Below, in pieces: positions 23,001 to 23,573 of a stretch of 23,573 bases of DNA (the first letter of the stretch is position 1; every line of letters begins with the position of its first letter). Source of the DNA: a virus; IMG/VR virus record IMGVR_UViG_3300001450_000020, positions 32,577 to 56,149 of that record. One strand, given 5' to 3'. Below the pieces are notes generated by a model. It saw only the letters and a list, made by a program, of their open reading frames with translations, was not told the origin of the DNA and searched no databases. The position numbers and the translations under genes are program-made.

Positions 23001-23573
23001 TGTTGGTAGTGGGACAGTAATACCAACTCTTACAGCCGCTTCAGGTATAACCTTTTCTCAAGGTGATGTAAATGATATTGCTTTTGATAAACATAATAAT
23101 CTTGCTATAACTCAAACAAATAATAATATTTGGTTATCCGCAATACCTGGATATGAAAGTCCGCCAGTAACATTTAGCCCAGGTTTTATACAATGGACAT
23201 GTTCTGACTATGATTACACAGCTGCAGGACATCTTGTTGTTGCTTATAATTTTGCAGGTGATGCATATTTTGTAAAATATAATCAGGATTTAGTTAGTAT
23301 AACTCAAGTTTCTAATTTTACAAACGTTGGTATTTCTGTAGGCCATGATATTTCAGTTGATTATAATACAGGAGATTATTGGTTAATAGGAGATAGTACT
23401 AATTCTGGAGGACTAAATGATTTAATGACTATAGATGATGCTAGTGGAGCATCTAGTTTAGTAAGTGATTTATCAGTAATATGTTCTTATGCTGCTGGAG
23501 AGTTCACTTGTGGTGTAGAGTCAGTAAGAGCATCAGGGTCTACTACTTCTTTATATATAATTTCAGCTGTACC
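20086..23573 (+). CDS. Very large beta-rich virion protein (partial, runs off the edge)
   Basis: The frame is open from ATG 20086 to the window end, giving at least 1,162 residues without a stop. It starts MATSDNFEKQFTGRSVL after an A-rich leader 12 bases from the previous stop. Most of it is Ser/Thr/Gly/Ala/Asn-rich with beta-strand alternation. Residues 853-902 form a Cys cluster (853, 856, 871, 884, 887, 895, 901, 902). From about residue 960, repeated units such as VNDIAFDKHNNLAIT, HLVVAYNFAGDAYFVKYN and HDISVDYNTGDYWLIGD resemble beta-propeller blades of the NHL/WD type, with an earlier possible blade group near 725-760 (YMYIAIGTRIVAYDTNAN). It is likely a giant tail spike, fibre or baseplate protein for host contact. 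No enzymatic motif was recognised. Confidence 0.75.
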   Translation, partial: MATSDNFEKQFTGRSVLANLTANPPTMGNVPGALGVADAPYSSCTIVSASAQTFGVGASTTTFADGDILFYSDGYRIYDSTGVAMLGAEATIANNKTGGVRAAPQAVTFIKVPDYLSSTVTAGQDPGAGNSTGAIFWAFFNGMYGGIKAGVVDMNGNGGKGKFFNHLNIGQSGVAPNDGQLKDSICDGRMVSFCCHIGGKEAPGLIIKKHDWSGAADNNSYSVFRFSTISSMGAPNLYGGTSLTGDPVETSIGATTESNDGARMGILSVTKSDLDPTSSSYNLFKFATIIQDKVGSPVAQNDFATVQVFNLSAITGVISNASLITAPQAVVEQLDRGPISWPQSASTASRYFSMHSCFTSDSNTDSCTLYFGWFDSTSVPGGELKIKYITLNATNAITASSPVNYGHIEDGAGNNIWNGMNGPSRIIAGIWPDPVYSDRILFLCPEQIDKFNLSVIASAPAWTTNYPEEYGDPNNPEVYNIGVIDNATNPATAQFGFEGTPVATTFIRYGAPAEHICSNNIIVPELDVKRCDTVGTYTLDLNKNLWKNTVLPTGAEMNLITSVTGTDFRGLSFNMYTAMLSIWDSPTPSTLAYQIFHPDLNTVTNPTAVTANATWEKYNAFTNTVGLSSTVTGAAISAAHLCNIHWFMGKKTGAAQEYGFGLFDQSANTVSNVVGTHINLATFMGGALTGLAPVSIAGAQAGNLNPQVSLVGGYMYIAIGTRIVAYDTNANTYTLLAGVAPASINDIWLEFDGTGINGYTLKGTTGVAGAQIAYDVNQGTGAFTVLGPVVTNPGGFAWPGKSLATAYDSSFRNWLSFPLKIFGTDPNFIAVSNYCASTPVMVWNWASLNIAGCFTCSVPASTTYHTNATSCEIYGAASASYPTCRDCIDAIDNQCSSFIPCCAIGNSGYNSGPIHLPAVTTDAVTPGDVYSVSANGNTPECSVAFTPQQQILMSFNNAIDGGNNNIVEIPSLVGSGTVIPTLTAASGITFSQGDVNDIAFDKHNNLAITQTNNNIWLSAIPGYESPPVTFSPGFIQWTCSDYDYTAAGHLVVAYNFAGDAYFVKYNQDLVSITQVSNFTNVGISVGHDISVDYNTGDYWLIGDSTNSGGLNDLMTIDDASGASSLVSDLSVICSYAAGEFTCGVESVRASGSTTSLYIISAV

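Overview
The window is one strand of late genes from a tailed double-stranded DNA bacteriophage. Every supported gene is on the + strand, packed with short gaps or with TAATG/ATGA stop-start overlaps. The DNA is AT-rich, and starts are preceded by A-rich leaders rather than Shine-Dalgarno sequences. Two intergenic sites carry the TAnnTTTG type of -7 element used by Bacteroidetes sigma factors. One virion protein carries a cysteine/aspartate motif common in surface proteins of marine Bacteroidetes. Together these point to a phage of a Bacteroidetes host, most likely a marine flavobacterium. The gene order (large terminase, portal, scaffold, capsid, with a nearby HU/IHF-like gene) would fit a crAss-like or Cellulophaga-phage relative, but that assignment is inference. 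The genetic code looks standard, with TAA, TAG and TGA all used as stops.

Layout. 1-2703 holds the end of a virion protein, a small HU/IHF-like protein, a cysteine-rich structural protein, conserved hypotheticals and a zinc-ribbon protein. 2712-4544 is a probable lysis region: three small membrane proteins, several tiny ORFs including a CDGSH-like iron-sulfur mini-protein, and an M15 peptidase. 4541-5439 encodes a collagen-like fibre protein and a small beta-rich protein. 5441-13427 is the packaging and head-assembly block: TerL, a portal with a C-terminal EF-hand loop, a lytic transglycosylase virion protein and a scaffold-like protein. 13459-17836 encodes the major capsid protein, two probable connector or completion proteins and two abundant-looking virion proteins. 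17910-23573 is a receptor or fibre region: a cysteine-rich protein, a collagen/collar-domain fibre with three HxH motifs, a protein with chitin-binding-like modules, and a very large beta-rich protein that runs off the right edge.

The genes would work together to build the head (scaffold, capsid, portal), fill it (TerL), attach neck and fibre structures, penetrate the cell wall on entry (transglycosylase) and release progeny (M15 peptidase plus holin-like proteins). No integrase, replication gene, tRNA, CRISPR array or insertion sequence was seen. No tape-measure gene is visible, so the tail type cannot be stated. Identical 13-base promoter-like elements stand before the portal gene and before the scaffold-capsid genes, the second just after a possible weak terminator. 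This suggests the late genes are transcribed in at least two staged units.
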